Below are positions 11,780-23,500 of a stretch of 64,000 nt of DNA, piece after piece. A program made the translations under genes and the position numbers. The notes beneath the pieces are model-generated. The model saw only the letters and a list, made by a program, of their open reading frames with translations. It was not told where the DNA came from and made no database searches. This stretch comes from Membranipora membranacea (Eukaryota > Bryozoa > Gymnolaemata > Cheilostomatida > Membraniporidae): NCBI GenBank assembly GCA_914767715.1, contig OU612067.1, positions 11,656,001-11,720,000 on the forward strand, written 5' to 3'. Each line of letters begins with the position of its first letter. The first letter of the stretch is position 1.

Positions 11780-13195
11780 TGATAACAATGAGAGTGTCGA
11801 TTGTTAGCATTTGCTACAACTGTTATCTTATATTGTTGGTACAGCTCTAATCCATCAGACAATGGAATGAATTCTATAGCAATATTGGAAGATAACTCTT
11901 ACCCTTGTTCGTCACGAACAAAATCTGTAGTGATGACTACCTGAGTAAGAAATGCTGCGATCTATACCGCTTTTATAAGTTCGCATTTTGCGAACAAAAA
12001 CTGAGTGGGATAGATATAAACTTGAAATTAAATTAAACTACTAAATGATATTATGTTTATTGGGATGGCACTTACAATACGACAATCTACCATGGAAAGT
12101 TGAGCTCCTGAATTAGTCATGGGAAGTTAGAAACTATCTCAATATAAATTGTTGAACTGTTAGTATTATTGCATTTCGAAATTGTTTAGAGATTAACAAA
12201 TTTTTATACATTTAACAGTAAGTTACACAGGACATGGAAAAACAACTGAAAACATGAAATAATTATTGGACGAAGAAATACTTTGTATGAAACTAAACAA
12301 TTTCCAAGTATCAACAAAAAACTTGACCATACAAATGGAGGCAGCAAAATAGTAGGGTATCGGTCAGACAGATATGCTTAGCCAATATGTTGTCAATATG
12401 TATGTCAATATCTGAACCAAACCCTCCTCCATCAAATAAAATAACTAAACGATCAGCTACCTGATGCCAAGTGCCTGCGTCTGTCAAAAAACATTCAAGT
12501 TAATCTTACCCCTGTTATGATAACTCTTTTTGGCGATTACAGTAATTATATTTTGTGATATTTGTGATATTTTAGAAAAATCAATTTGATTACCAAAAGT
12601 GATAGTGGTCTATAAACTATATGGGGCTAGCATTCAAAAGTTTAGCTCATCAATGTTTACCTCAAGAGCCCAATGAACGCCAGTAAACCAGCTTATTCAA
12701 AAGGGTCGCTGCTGATATCGTGTCCTCATATGACGATATGAATATCTTTGAAATGATATATATATATATATATATATATGTACTTTTATTGTCAGCAACA
12801 ATGCATTATTTCAAATGTTTTTCATGATGAGACATAAATGGCAAGAAAGAAAAATGATACAAACAAAGATTCAACAAAAAATAAGACTATGCCAATAAAC
12901 TGAAAAAATGTTGCATTAGCCTTTTCTTAAACATATTCAAAGTAAGAGTGCTTCTCAATGATTAGTTATATATACTGCGGACATGGAGTGAATCCTATTT
13001 TATTGATACATATCAATATCGAAAAAGATTTGATAAAGAATATTGGAAAAATATACTAAATTTGAATACTGGTCGTAAAGGTCTCAAGAAAGTTGTGAGT
13101 AGGAAACTTGAATAAAATTCGCAAGTCAAAAAATCACGCGGATGTAGTTAAATGATCTTATCACAAGTTGTTAAGAGTTATCTACACTGATCATT
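11780..13195. other. Intergenic stretch, no gene recognised
   Basis: AT-rich sequence with a (TA)n run at about 12757-12780. I see no exon with both plausible splice sites and recognisable protein. Confidence 0.4.
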
Positions 13196-13199
13196 TTCT

Positions 13200-13960
13200 A
13201 TGCTATCAGTAGGTATGCCAAGAATAGCACAACCGCCTTCACTATTGTTGTCTGCGTTTGCCTCTGACTCTCTATTAGCTATTTGCATCGGAAACCTTTT
13301 GCCTTCCTCTTTTTACTGGATGAAGAAACACAATATGAGTATGTAACACAATTAATAAGCAAAACTCTTTGATAGCAGCATGTTAAAGAGACTGAGGAAT
13401 GTAGTAATACAAAAAAGACCATCTGGTACTGAACTATTTTGTTAGCAAATATGACTACATTCGGTTCCCTCTAGCTGCTTGTTCCAGTCCTCCTGAAGAC
13501 CGTTCTCAGAATTATTGGTAACATCTACAGCATTAACATTCAAATATTAGATTTGAACTTCAGCTTCAAATCTGTTCAGGAGTCTTTAGTGAGAGGATTT
13601 AGGAGAGAAGAAAGATGTAAAAGATATTTTGTCATCAGATTAAGCCAATAGGGAATTCATGTCCTGCCTTGTCCAATTTTATGAGATATATGCTAAACTT
13701 CACAGCTGTCATGTCATCTACTTTTCAGTGCTCCGCAAACAATGATTTTTAGATAATTACCTATACATTAATGGAGGAGCCAGAGTCGTTGGCCACAGTT
13801 TTGTTATTGTGTCTTGTTCATGAAGTGATTTCAAATTCAAGCAGTTTTTGACAACCCCTAATGAAATATCAGTTTTATTGGCAAGCGAAATTTCATTAAC
13901 ACATTGTGCCAGAGATAACAGAGTAAACTGATGCTTGTAATAATAGCAACACTGTCTTAT
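13200..13960 (-). CDS. Possible orphan exons of an unrecognised gene
   Basis: Three minus-strand segments look coding by amino-acid composition. About 13756-13945 (acceptor after AAGCATCAG) contains LAQCVNEISLANKTDISLG and ends near a GTAATT donor. About 13444-13515 reads TNNSENGLQEDWNKQLEG then a TAA. About 13195-13315 reads RFPMQIANRESEANADN then GGCAILGIPTDSIE and a stop. The phases do not join cleanly between these segments. They may be decayed exons or chance. No family recognised. Confidence 0.22.
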
Positions 13961-14630
13961 ATAACACAAGGAAGCTGCTGAATGCTGCTGTAGGCTTAAT
14001 TGGATGTTGGATTCAGATAATACTACATAACCTGTTTGTCAAAATGAATGGAGGGGAGGGAGAGGGTATGAGAGGAATGTGCAACATTGAAAACTGATAT
14101 GGACATAGTTTGGGTAATAATTTCAGTATTTGGATAGTCAATTATAGCATTTTCTGCCTGTTTTGCGGACAATTTGGCAGAATCTTTCATGATTTGCGTC
14201 ACTAAAATTAAGATTTATCAACATTAAAGCCTCCAATGATTTGGAAACCCTGTCTCACAGGGTTTTCAATGGTGCAGACTCTGAATCAATTTTTTTTTAT
14301 CCTAACATTAGCGGTCTTCCCTCTTTCAGCAGGTTTTTCCTATGCGGCATGGGTTAAAAGTACCAAACTGGAGAGAAGACAACTACGAATTGAGGCATAA
14401 ATAAGGGCTCAGAAAACTGTCTTTTAAGGTTGATTCTGGACTAGTTAGGCCTACAATTTTGTTTGAAGCAAATTTTCAAATCAGACCGCCAATTCTATAT
14501 GAAAAAAAGCCTTGATAATGATTTGTGTCAACCCCACTCACCCAGCCTTATATTCTTGGTCTAGAGATTATTCCTTGTTCAATAAAAAATCGAATTGCAA
14601 CGCTTAAAATCAGCTCAACAATGAGGAATG

Positions 14631-15320
14631 TAAGGCCAACACTCTAACACGTACGCTGTGTTGCCTAGGGTGGCAATAGTGGAGCGGAATGAGCTATTAG
14701 GACTAGAGAACACAACACTGAGTAGTGATAAACGGGCATGCTAATTAGCACCATCAACCCATTCTTTTTTGGGGATGGTGAGATGGCGCAAGCGGTTAGC
14801 GGTAAGCGCACTTGCTACTCACTGCCAGGCGATAAGTGCCGCAAGATTTGTAGGTTCGAATCCCATTGGGGTAGCTTTCAAGGTTGATTTTTCCAGCCTA
14901 CAGCACCCTCGGGTGTATACCGCCTTCTGACCGACTCATGGTAAGACATGTGCCAGCATGTTACCACATGCCAACTTGCGGGAAAGTCAGCTAAAAGTCA
15001 CTAAAAGGGGTCCCAGCAATAGGCCATGTAAAGCCAACAATTCTTACTCGTACGCTTGTGTTGCGTAGGGGGGCAATGGTGGAGTGGAATGAGCTATGGG
15101 ACAAGAGAACACAACTCACAGCGCCATTAAACCATTTTCTTTTTGGGATGGTGAGATGGCGCAATCGGTTAGTGCGCTTGCTATTAATGTGCTTGTTATT
15201 CCTGCGATAAGTGCCGCAAGAGTTGTGGGTTCGAATGCCATAGCGGGAGCTTTCAAGGTTGATTGTTCCAGCCCCCAGCACCCTCGGGGGTATAACTCTT
15301 CAGATACCCAAATGTACATG
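14631..15320 (+). mobile_element. Tandem pair of tRNA-derived SINEs
   Basis: Two copies, about 14631-15000 and 15027-15320, share a left flank (GCCAACA...ACTCGTACGC...GTTGCGTAGG) and a tRNA-derived body. The body starts GGGATGGTGAGATGGCGCAA and contains A box TGGCGCAAGCGGTTAGCG, B box GGTTCGAATCCC and the tail AGCTTTCAAGGTTGATT...CAGCACCCTCGGG. The copies differ by indels around the D/anticodon region. Because the flanks are also duplicated, this is a tandem duplication of a SINE plus flank rather than two independent insertions. A 117-codon ORF across copy 2 is incidental. Confidence 0.75.
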
Positions 15321-16384
15321 ATCAAAAACTCTTACCCAAACCCCAATCCAAAGTTTGATTTTCTCAGGCATTGCCGAATTTCTATAGTATTTTGGAATCA
15401 AATTTTACTACATCATGACACTAAACAACCCTTCCTGATGCAAAACTAATATTGAGGCTTTGTTTGTCACATCAAGTAATACAAAAATAAATTTCAAAGT
15501 GAGGATATAATATTCAAATTACAATTCGCAGTTTGAAATAAGGAAACTTTTTGCATTACAGACATTTAGACTGTTGATCATCATTTTTATGTCATTGTTG
15601 TCTTCTCCTGTTAAAAGAAGTGACAACTACCTTCTATCAGGCGTTTACCTCATATTGACATGCCTTTCTTGAAAACATAAAATTTAGAGGTGTGATAACT
15701 ATTAAACGCTAAACACTTAAAAACCCTGGCAATTTATCACGCATGTCTTATTTTTTTGTAGGTTTCTGTAAGTCATGTTCTATTGAGTGATAAATTGCCT
15801 TTGACAACTGTGTACAAAACAGTTATTTCGAACTGCATGGGAGCTAGAGCAAGATATACCACCTGATTTCAGTTAGTTTAATTTAACAACCGCTCTATCT
15901 CATTATCTAAGGTAACGATCATTCATCTTTAAAAATGAGGAAAAAATTGATTATCTAGTCATTTCAACATTCTTCATAAAAATTGCTGTCATATTAGAAT
16001 TCCAATAATGATCCAATAAACTGTCTAAATTGTTGACATATTGTTGATCGTACACAATTTATGACACTGTGAAAAGTTTGAAACTGCTATTCTATGGCTA
16101 TAAATACAGGACATGTAAAACATTCAATGCAAGTAGAAAGTACTATTTATCACAATGGATTGTGTCAGAGTAACAGGTCTAATAGAGCGACCCTCTATCA
16201 TGTGTTGGAATTGTCAGACGGAGACCATCACAATTTAATAGCCCGGATATTTATGCTTATCATGTCAATAGTCATATATATCAAACAACCACAAGTATAT
16301 CGTACAAGTGAATGGTAGCACTACTAAAAATCTTGCCTTTTCAATTTTCTATGCTGCTGCAAATCAGTCTCTTTCAATAAAGAA

Positions 16385-18175
16385 ATGCACACAATCAGAG
16401 GCAAACAGACATTTTTGGTTTATTTGCTGGCTGTGATAAGCTTTCCTTCTGGATATAAAATCTTTCAGACAAAAATACCGAACGGTGACAGAATTACAAA
16501 TCCTTGTGACCACACAGTATGGCAGGGAGTCGGTCACCTGAACAAGCAAGGGGGTGGAGACAGGAACTCTTTCGGAAAGGTAAGTTATAACATTGAATTA
16601 TCCTTTGACTTTTTAAAGTGATGGAAAACAGACAGTGTTCAGAACTCTATCTGATTGTGCTACTCTTATTATCTTGTCACGACACGTCATTTTTCATTTT
16701 ACACTGAACTTAATTCTTTTCATGGATCAGAAATATTAACACAACCTCAGCTAGACCACTCACAATAAAATACAATACACAGACTTATCTGGCATCAAAT
16801 TGGTAGGCTTTCCCTAGTAGTTTGAATAATATAGCCTGGGAAATAGTCTTGTATACATTGCAAACAGTAATGAAATGCCTTCAGCCTCGCTAATTTTGAC
16901 ATTCCTAGGATGCTGCTTGGGACTGGCTATTTTTGCAAGCCCTTCGCTTGTCAAATGAAGCTAATTATGGTATTCCATACATGGATTTCAATGACGCTTA
17001 TTTAAAACATTGATCAAGCTCAACCTCAAGAACCCATAGACTAAATGACAGACTAAACTTATGTATTGATCAAGTTAGCAATTTGACATTGGCTGGCAGA
17101 AAGAAACTTGTGTAAGAAAGACAGCCAGCCTTTTGAAATGGGCGAATCTCTTGCGTAACATTGCCAAAGTATTTTTGATCTTTTGGCAATCACCAGGCTT
17201 TCCATGATATGGGCGATCAATGGATGAAAGAACTCTGCTATGCCAATTCTGATGTTGATGGTATATCTAATGGAAAGGAGCTAGGGGACCATCAATGTCA
17301 GTGGAAGGTTGGGGCGACAGCATCCCAAACCACTAATATCACACATCCAGGTCAGTATGAACTCAGGCTAAATGGAGGAACCCCCAATCAAAATTTTTAG
17401 TACCATACAAGATGGCTGACAGTGGTTAGGAAGCTAACATTATATCAATTATTACTTAGCAGGTGAAACATAGATTCTACTAGAATCGTACTCTGCACTG
17501 ACTGTCTTTGTTTTAGGTATTTGTGAGCCACTGGATAGTCCAAAATGCCAGAATCAGGATATTAAATGTTCCAAGGAATGGTCATGTCCTGCAATACACC
17601 AGCCTGATGTGACAGAACTAAATATAACCATACCCAGAACTAAAGTCCCTGATAGGGTCACAACATTATATCTGCTACAATAAAAAGGTAACAAGCATGA
17701 AAATTACTTCAGAGTGTCTGATAAAGTGCTCTTTTTTAAACTAGTTTGAAGCCTAGACACTTAACCCAACTGAACAGTCTTGGTCTCAATTGCGTTCATC
17801 AATGTCATCAGCATTTTTTCAGATTTACAACAGAATTTTATGTGATATAAATATGTTCCTTCTGGTAAGCAATGCTTTAATCGATATTCACAAGAGAAAT
17901 TTGCTGGAAAGCATGATTGGAGCAGTGCTGTATTACAAAGTTTGCCCATTTTGCTGATGACAGCATTCTGCAGTTCAATCTAGCCTCTTATAATTTGAGA
18001 GCTTCACACAGTTATGTACTGCCTGTTTGATTACAATGTTTTATTTATCCCGATATTCATTTTTCTAGATTCCATCTGATAAGGTTTATGATATAATAGC
18101 ATCGAGGACGGTAATAGGCAATGAGAATGTTAACCACCTATGTACGGTTGTAGTGGAGATATTCCTGACAGAAAG
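16385..18175 (+). pseudogene. Temptin + copper monooxygenase gene, decayed copy B
   Basis: Four exons: 16385-16579, 17197-17350, 17517-17687 and 18069-18175. Exon 1 encodes a signal peptide (LVYLLAVISFPSG) and the start of a temptin Cys/Cys domain (IPNGDRITNPCDHTVW, then GVGHLNKQGGGDRNSFG). Exon 2 completes it with an acidic loop (NSDVDGISNGKELGD) and a final Cys-Gln-Trp. Exon 3 has four further cysteines and the start of a Cu2_monooxygenase domain (TELNITIPRTKVPDRVTT), but one extra T near 17666 shifts the frame before the expected YICYNKK. Exon 4 lacks 7 bases compared with copy A, which removes the second metal-binding histidine and shifts the frame again. Splice sites (GTAAGT, GTCAGT, GTAACA, GTGAGT) and phases 0/1/0 are otherwise preserved. 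Temptin proteins act as extracellular attractants in molluscs; fusion to a DBH-like domain is inferred from the exon order. Confidence 0.8.
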
Positions 18176-18403
18176 GTGAGTATGAGTGGTTCTTCTACGG
18201 TATCAATAATTTATCTGGTTCAGTGTCTGTGACTGCTATTGGTAGGATCGGATTCAATGCAAAGTTAAAATTGATCCAATTTGTCAGCGCTTGAGCTGTC
18301 GTCCCCTCCTCCTAAAAGTTATGTTTTGGAGAACCACCAAGAAGGGAACAACTCTAATACAAATCTAAACAGCCAATTATGACAAACCTCCGAAACTTAC
18401 AAA

Positions 18404-18604
18404 ATGATCGTTTGGAGTATATATTTATTTTTACATGTTGCGCCTGGATGCGACTTGAAATCACTTCAAAGCAACCATCTTTCATTCAAGGATGATATTT
18501 TGAAGCATTGTGCAGTAAGCGAAGGCTTGACATGTCCTCGCTTCTGCTCTCAAAAAATAGGCTGGATAAAATATCAGAACATGAACTGTTTCGACAATCA
18601 ACCA
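18404..18604 (+). CDS. Possible first exon of a secreted cysteine-rich protein
   Basis: Sixty-seven codons from ATG to a strong GTAAGT donor in phase 0. The start MIVWSIYLFLHVAPG resembles a signal peptide and is followed by seven cysteines, including HCAVSEGLTCPRFCSQKIGW. It lies only 230 bases after the last exon of the decayed temptin/monooxygenase copy and has no equivalent in copy A. No following exon could be identified and no family was recognised; it could equally be an internal exon of that pseudogene or chance. Confidence 0.3.
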
Positions 18605-18699
18605 GTAAGTTATCTTCTTTCAGGTTTAGTTGAGTATATATGCTTTAAATATATCTAGTTGTCCGCTGGTGGCATTCCATAAATCGTTGGTTGACGATG

Positions 18700-20560
18700 A
18701 ATAATAAAATAGATATACCCTGGGTTTAATTCCCGCCCTCGTCTTGAGTGGATAACCCTGGCTTCTCCCTAACCACAAACCGCAGAAACTTAGATCAACA
18801 TCAACCAACGATATAACAAATCTCCCATAACTCAAACTCAGACAACTCTCATAATCTAAAAACCGATTGATGGAACGAGGATGTGTTCTATAATAAGTTA
18901 TAATCACAAATATCCAGGTGTCTTGGAGAACTATAGGTGCCAATCACCTGTTTTCTGGAGAATACAGTCTTTTGTTTTAAATCATTGTTAATATTGCACT
19001 GCTCGTTGTATGTTCACAAACGAGACTTTCAGTCAACAAATCATAAACGCATTCAAGGGGTGTGATTTGTACAGGGGTGAAAGTGACATAGACAAAAATG
19101 GCTACCATTGGTCAGCTATGTAGCATAGGACAGTAGATATGTTTGAATCATCAAAAACTTATACCTATGTTTTGGTAAAATGAATGAATTGTATGATGCT
19201 ACTATCCAGCTTGGCGCATGAGCCTGCCTACAATAGCTAATAAATTTGGAAGAAAAAAATAATATCCTAATTTATCTCTATGAAAACTTACTACTTAACT
19301 CTTGGAAAAAGATATGGGTACCTGACAGGGAGAGAAGGCATACCCTGGGGGATGGATTCATGCTGCCGCAAATGGCCACGAGGATGCTGTACTAGAGAGG
19401 TCTTCTGGTCAGTGCTGACTCATGATTTCTAGCGGAAGACCTGTGTGTTGTGCAGTGGTGTGTACACTACTGAATTTTTGTATTAACAAAACTCCAGGTT
19501 TTTCTTCGACCAGCCACCACACATTTGGAGTAGGCGGAAAGGTTTTGCTACAAGATTGGAGCCGTTAAGTATGAATGATTATGTTTGATCCAATACACTG
19601 CATTTTGATTTGCTCCCATTCTGATGGTAGGGCAGAAGCTCAAGGAGAAGGAACTTGATATACAGGCAGGTAGAGTCAAGGTCAGGGCAGGGAGTTTGGG
19701 ACATGCTGCCAACTCCCAGATTTAGTAATTCAAGGCACAGGGAGTTATGTGCCTATTGCAAACGAAATAACAACTACCTTGAAACACAAAACATGATATA
19801 GCTTGAGTCTCCTGAACCAATAATAATGTCCCTTTGTGTACCTCCCTCTGCTGTAATTGAATGTCACTTATACATACATAAGTAGGGGTATCGTAGCTGT
19901 TTTATTGGAGTTGGATGAGGAATGTTTCATGTCAGCCATCAGTTGACAACAGATGGTAAGTTATCTCAAGCGGGCAGAACAATTTTTGCTCAACATAATT
20001 GCCTATTATAGGTTTTTACTATCCATACAATGTTTTATACACGTGCTGGGTGGGATGATTTCAGATGCATGGTAGCAAAGTCGTCATGTATTCAAACCCT
20101 TGCTAAGCTTGTGAGATAGAAAAAAACTAAAAAGAATAACGATTATATCTACAAAAACTGATCAGATTATTATTGGAATATAAACTTTTTGATTTATAGT
20201 TGTGATAATCAAAACCAATGGCCACGTAATAGGTAGTAATAGATTGGCGTCCATCTTGCCGATGAGTTTCCACACTTTAAGCATTTCCAACAATACACAG
20301 TCTGATCATGTCGATCCATGTGTAGAACAGAATATTATTCCAGGTTACAGTAGTCCCTGGTTCACATATTCAAGATTTAAGTTGTCATTGAATAAAATGT
20401 TCATATTCCGAGCTGTGTCCTGGCATTCTGTGCCTGAAATATAAAAAATATTCCAAGGTAATCAAAGTACATAAAGATTTCTTTTGATTCCGTCAATTTT
20501 TTGTATAAGCGACATGAAGGATGGATCAATATGTAGGATGAATGCTGAAATGTTGGCAAT
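18700..20560. repeat. Segmental-duplication flank, copy B
   Basis: About 19320-19820 and 20100-20310 match about 4240-4760 and 4920-5150 collinearly (see the copy A entry). No exon recognised; the 80-codon ORF at 20202-20444 lies inside the duplicated noncoding part and is not maintained in copy A. Confidence 0.6.
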
Positions 20561-20598
20561 AATGACGATATATGGCGATTTTTAAATTATTAAAAAAA

Positions 20599-23500
20599 TT
20601 ATGTGATGTATCTAAAGCCCTCAAACCTAAACTCAATTGGTGAAGCTTTTTCGTTTTTAATGAAGGTAGGTCCCAATTCAATATAGTCTGTGCACTTACT
20701 GTCACACTCACTGTAATATTTAACAAACTTACATGTTTGGTGTCTGCCACAGGCGATATTTCCTTCGTCATCTAACTCCAGATCAGTCTCAGACCCTTTA
20801 TTGTCTCCTCCCTTCTTTTGCTTCTTCTTCCTTCTAGCCTCCTTCAAATGCTGTTAATCAAAAGCAAATATTATTCTAGTACTGATCGTAACAAAGGTTT
20901 TTGAAAAAAGTTCAGCTTTTATTTTTGCGCTTGGTATATATTGCAATAATGGTGATATGACCAAACTACAGTATATTATAGCTATAGCTAAACTAAGCGC
21001 TATTATCAATGGCTCGTTAGAAATAAGTAGGATAATGGCAGGTGGTTGCACCACTTTAATTGGTGGTTTTGACACTCCGCAAGCCTCCGCAGCGGCTAAT
21101 CAGGTCACACATTGAGCCAATAACCACCTTGATATAAGTCGCCGATAATTGCTAGCTTCGTAGCGGATATGATGTATATTTTATGCACATCATTTCGACC
21201 TATATGATATTGACAATATTGTGAACGATTTAGCACCCATTATGATAAAATTGGGCGTTTTTCAAATAATTATGTTTTAATATTTGTTAATCCAGTGAAT
21301 AGTTAACTCAGTGCTATGACATCATGATCAGTCATAACAAACATCACTTTGGATAACTTTGTTCTTAGGTTGGATCTCAGACAGCCCTTTGATTGTTATC
21401 GCTTCTCGGCCTATTGGCTAAGATCAAAGTGTAGTATCTGTTCTAATCAGTTTAATATCTGATTCGTGGCACATTGTGTCACTATGATATTAATCTGATT
21501 TTTGTAACTAGGCGGCGCGCAGAGGTTTGCTTTGGTGCTGCCACGAGTTGTCCTGGTATTGCAGTACCTCCAGGCACGGCTCACCCCTCCACAACCGGAA
21601 GAAAATGAATGAAAAAAAAACTCTCAAAACCACATATTACGAGTAAGTATATTGAGTATATAAGCAGAGTATGTAAAGTATTATGTACTTATTTCCAATT
21701 TGCGTGTCTTATTCAGAATATTCAAGGTAAAACTCTTATGTCGCATAAATTTTGAGCTATTTGGCTCATATATTCAACTAAAACGCAAAAAGATCAAGCG
21801 GTAGAATCAACAACAGTCATTAATTGCCTTGCTGGGGCACAAACATACTTGTTGTTAGCACATTTGTATAAATAATTCTCGTATTTCAACTGTGTGAACA
21901 TGGTTCTATTCATAAATTATATCCGATAGCTACATTGATGTTCATATGTGATAAGGATAACCAAATAGACATAGTTCACCTACCTCACAGTCAAAGCACC
22001 CAGCAGGATAGTTGGGTTGTTGTAGTGTACTCCTGATAGTACCGATATGATCCATGGCCTCGTGAGCGAAATGTGACAATATACGAGACTCTGCCTCATG
22101 ATCATATGCTGTCTTATATCCAGTAAGGACTTTCTCTTTGTGCCAAGGTGGTCCCCACGGAGCAAACTCCTTCAGTCCATAATACTCTGAGCCATCTCTG
22201 TGTGATATGAAGAAAATATCAATAACAGAACGAATGATTTATATTCAATATTGGGTTGAATAACAGTTCAGTCATCAGAATGCAGGTTATCTTACTTTTT
22301 GAGAATGAATAATAAAAAAACAATTGTTATTCACATCAAATTCATACATTACCAAGCACACTTGCATGCTGATAATCTAGATTGTACTTGACATTATTTG
22401 AAGCCGCAGACTGTTGCTTTGGTTGTATTCTATGAAGTTTGAAATAGAGAAATTGATTACTAGCTAACATTAACTTTACCTGACTACCCACCATAGCTAT
22501 ATAAAATAGGTGCTAGCTAACATAGAGTCATCCTCTAGCTAGCCGAAAAATACCCTAGCTAATAATTTACTCCTATGGGTAGTTATTCACCCACCTCCAG
22601 GCGAGCTCACAGCATTGATCACATCCATACCAGCATCCCTCCTGACCACAGTTTCTGTAAGTCTCTCCGTATATAATACACGGACATCTAGAGAAAGCTT
22701 CATCCTCAATGTTCACATAATCATAGGCACAGCATCGCTTCTTACCACACCACTGAGCAAATAATGGTAATTATACAGATGAAGAACATTATTGTTAATT
22801 TTAGCAGTTTTGCCCACTTACAAGAGAAGAGGACAACTCCAACTCTAATAAACCTTGGTTCTTGCTTTCTTGTCCAGCCATAAAATGATTGATTCTTGTG
22901 AATGTGATGAACCACTTATCAAGAAAATTATTTTGATTTATTGAGGGATGCATTATGGGTCCAGATTAAACAATTGTTGACAGGTAAAAAAGAACAGAAC
23001 TTACACATTGTATGAGAAACACTCCAAATATGAAGGCAATATTTAGACCAACAATTAGCCCCAGAAGAAACACATGTCTGTGAAGATTGACATGTAGAAC
23101 TTCTTTAGTGATGTGAATCTCTCGTATCACTTCTAAATCCTGTAGAGTCTGATGTACTGAAAAATCTACAAGTAAAGATAAACCTTGGCTTATTTTATCG
23201 AGTTAAAGACTGTCAGGGGAAATTAAGAATTCAAGAACGTTTTCTCAGATCGATGATTGTCATGTTCATCTAGTGCTAGTAAGATACGATCCTGTCATCT
23301 CTCAGAAAATTGTGTGTTCAAACTATCCCTTCAGCCGCAGTATGTCACAGACATATTTTGGGTTGGGGAAATTTAAGTAGCAATGAAGATTGTTGGGTCT
23401 GATTCGGAAACCCCATTCAAACAATGTTGACTGATTCGGTAATTATCCAGTGAAATTGGTCTGACCAAACACTGAACAATGAATCAAAATTGAAAAATTA

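Noticed and set aside
15096-15449. ORFs of 117, 96 and 69 codons
   Set aside because: They lie across the SINE copy; their frames follow the tRNA-derived sequence and are not preserved in the neighbouring copy.
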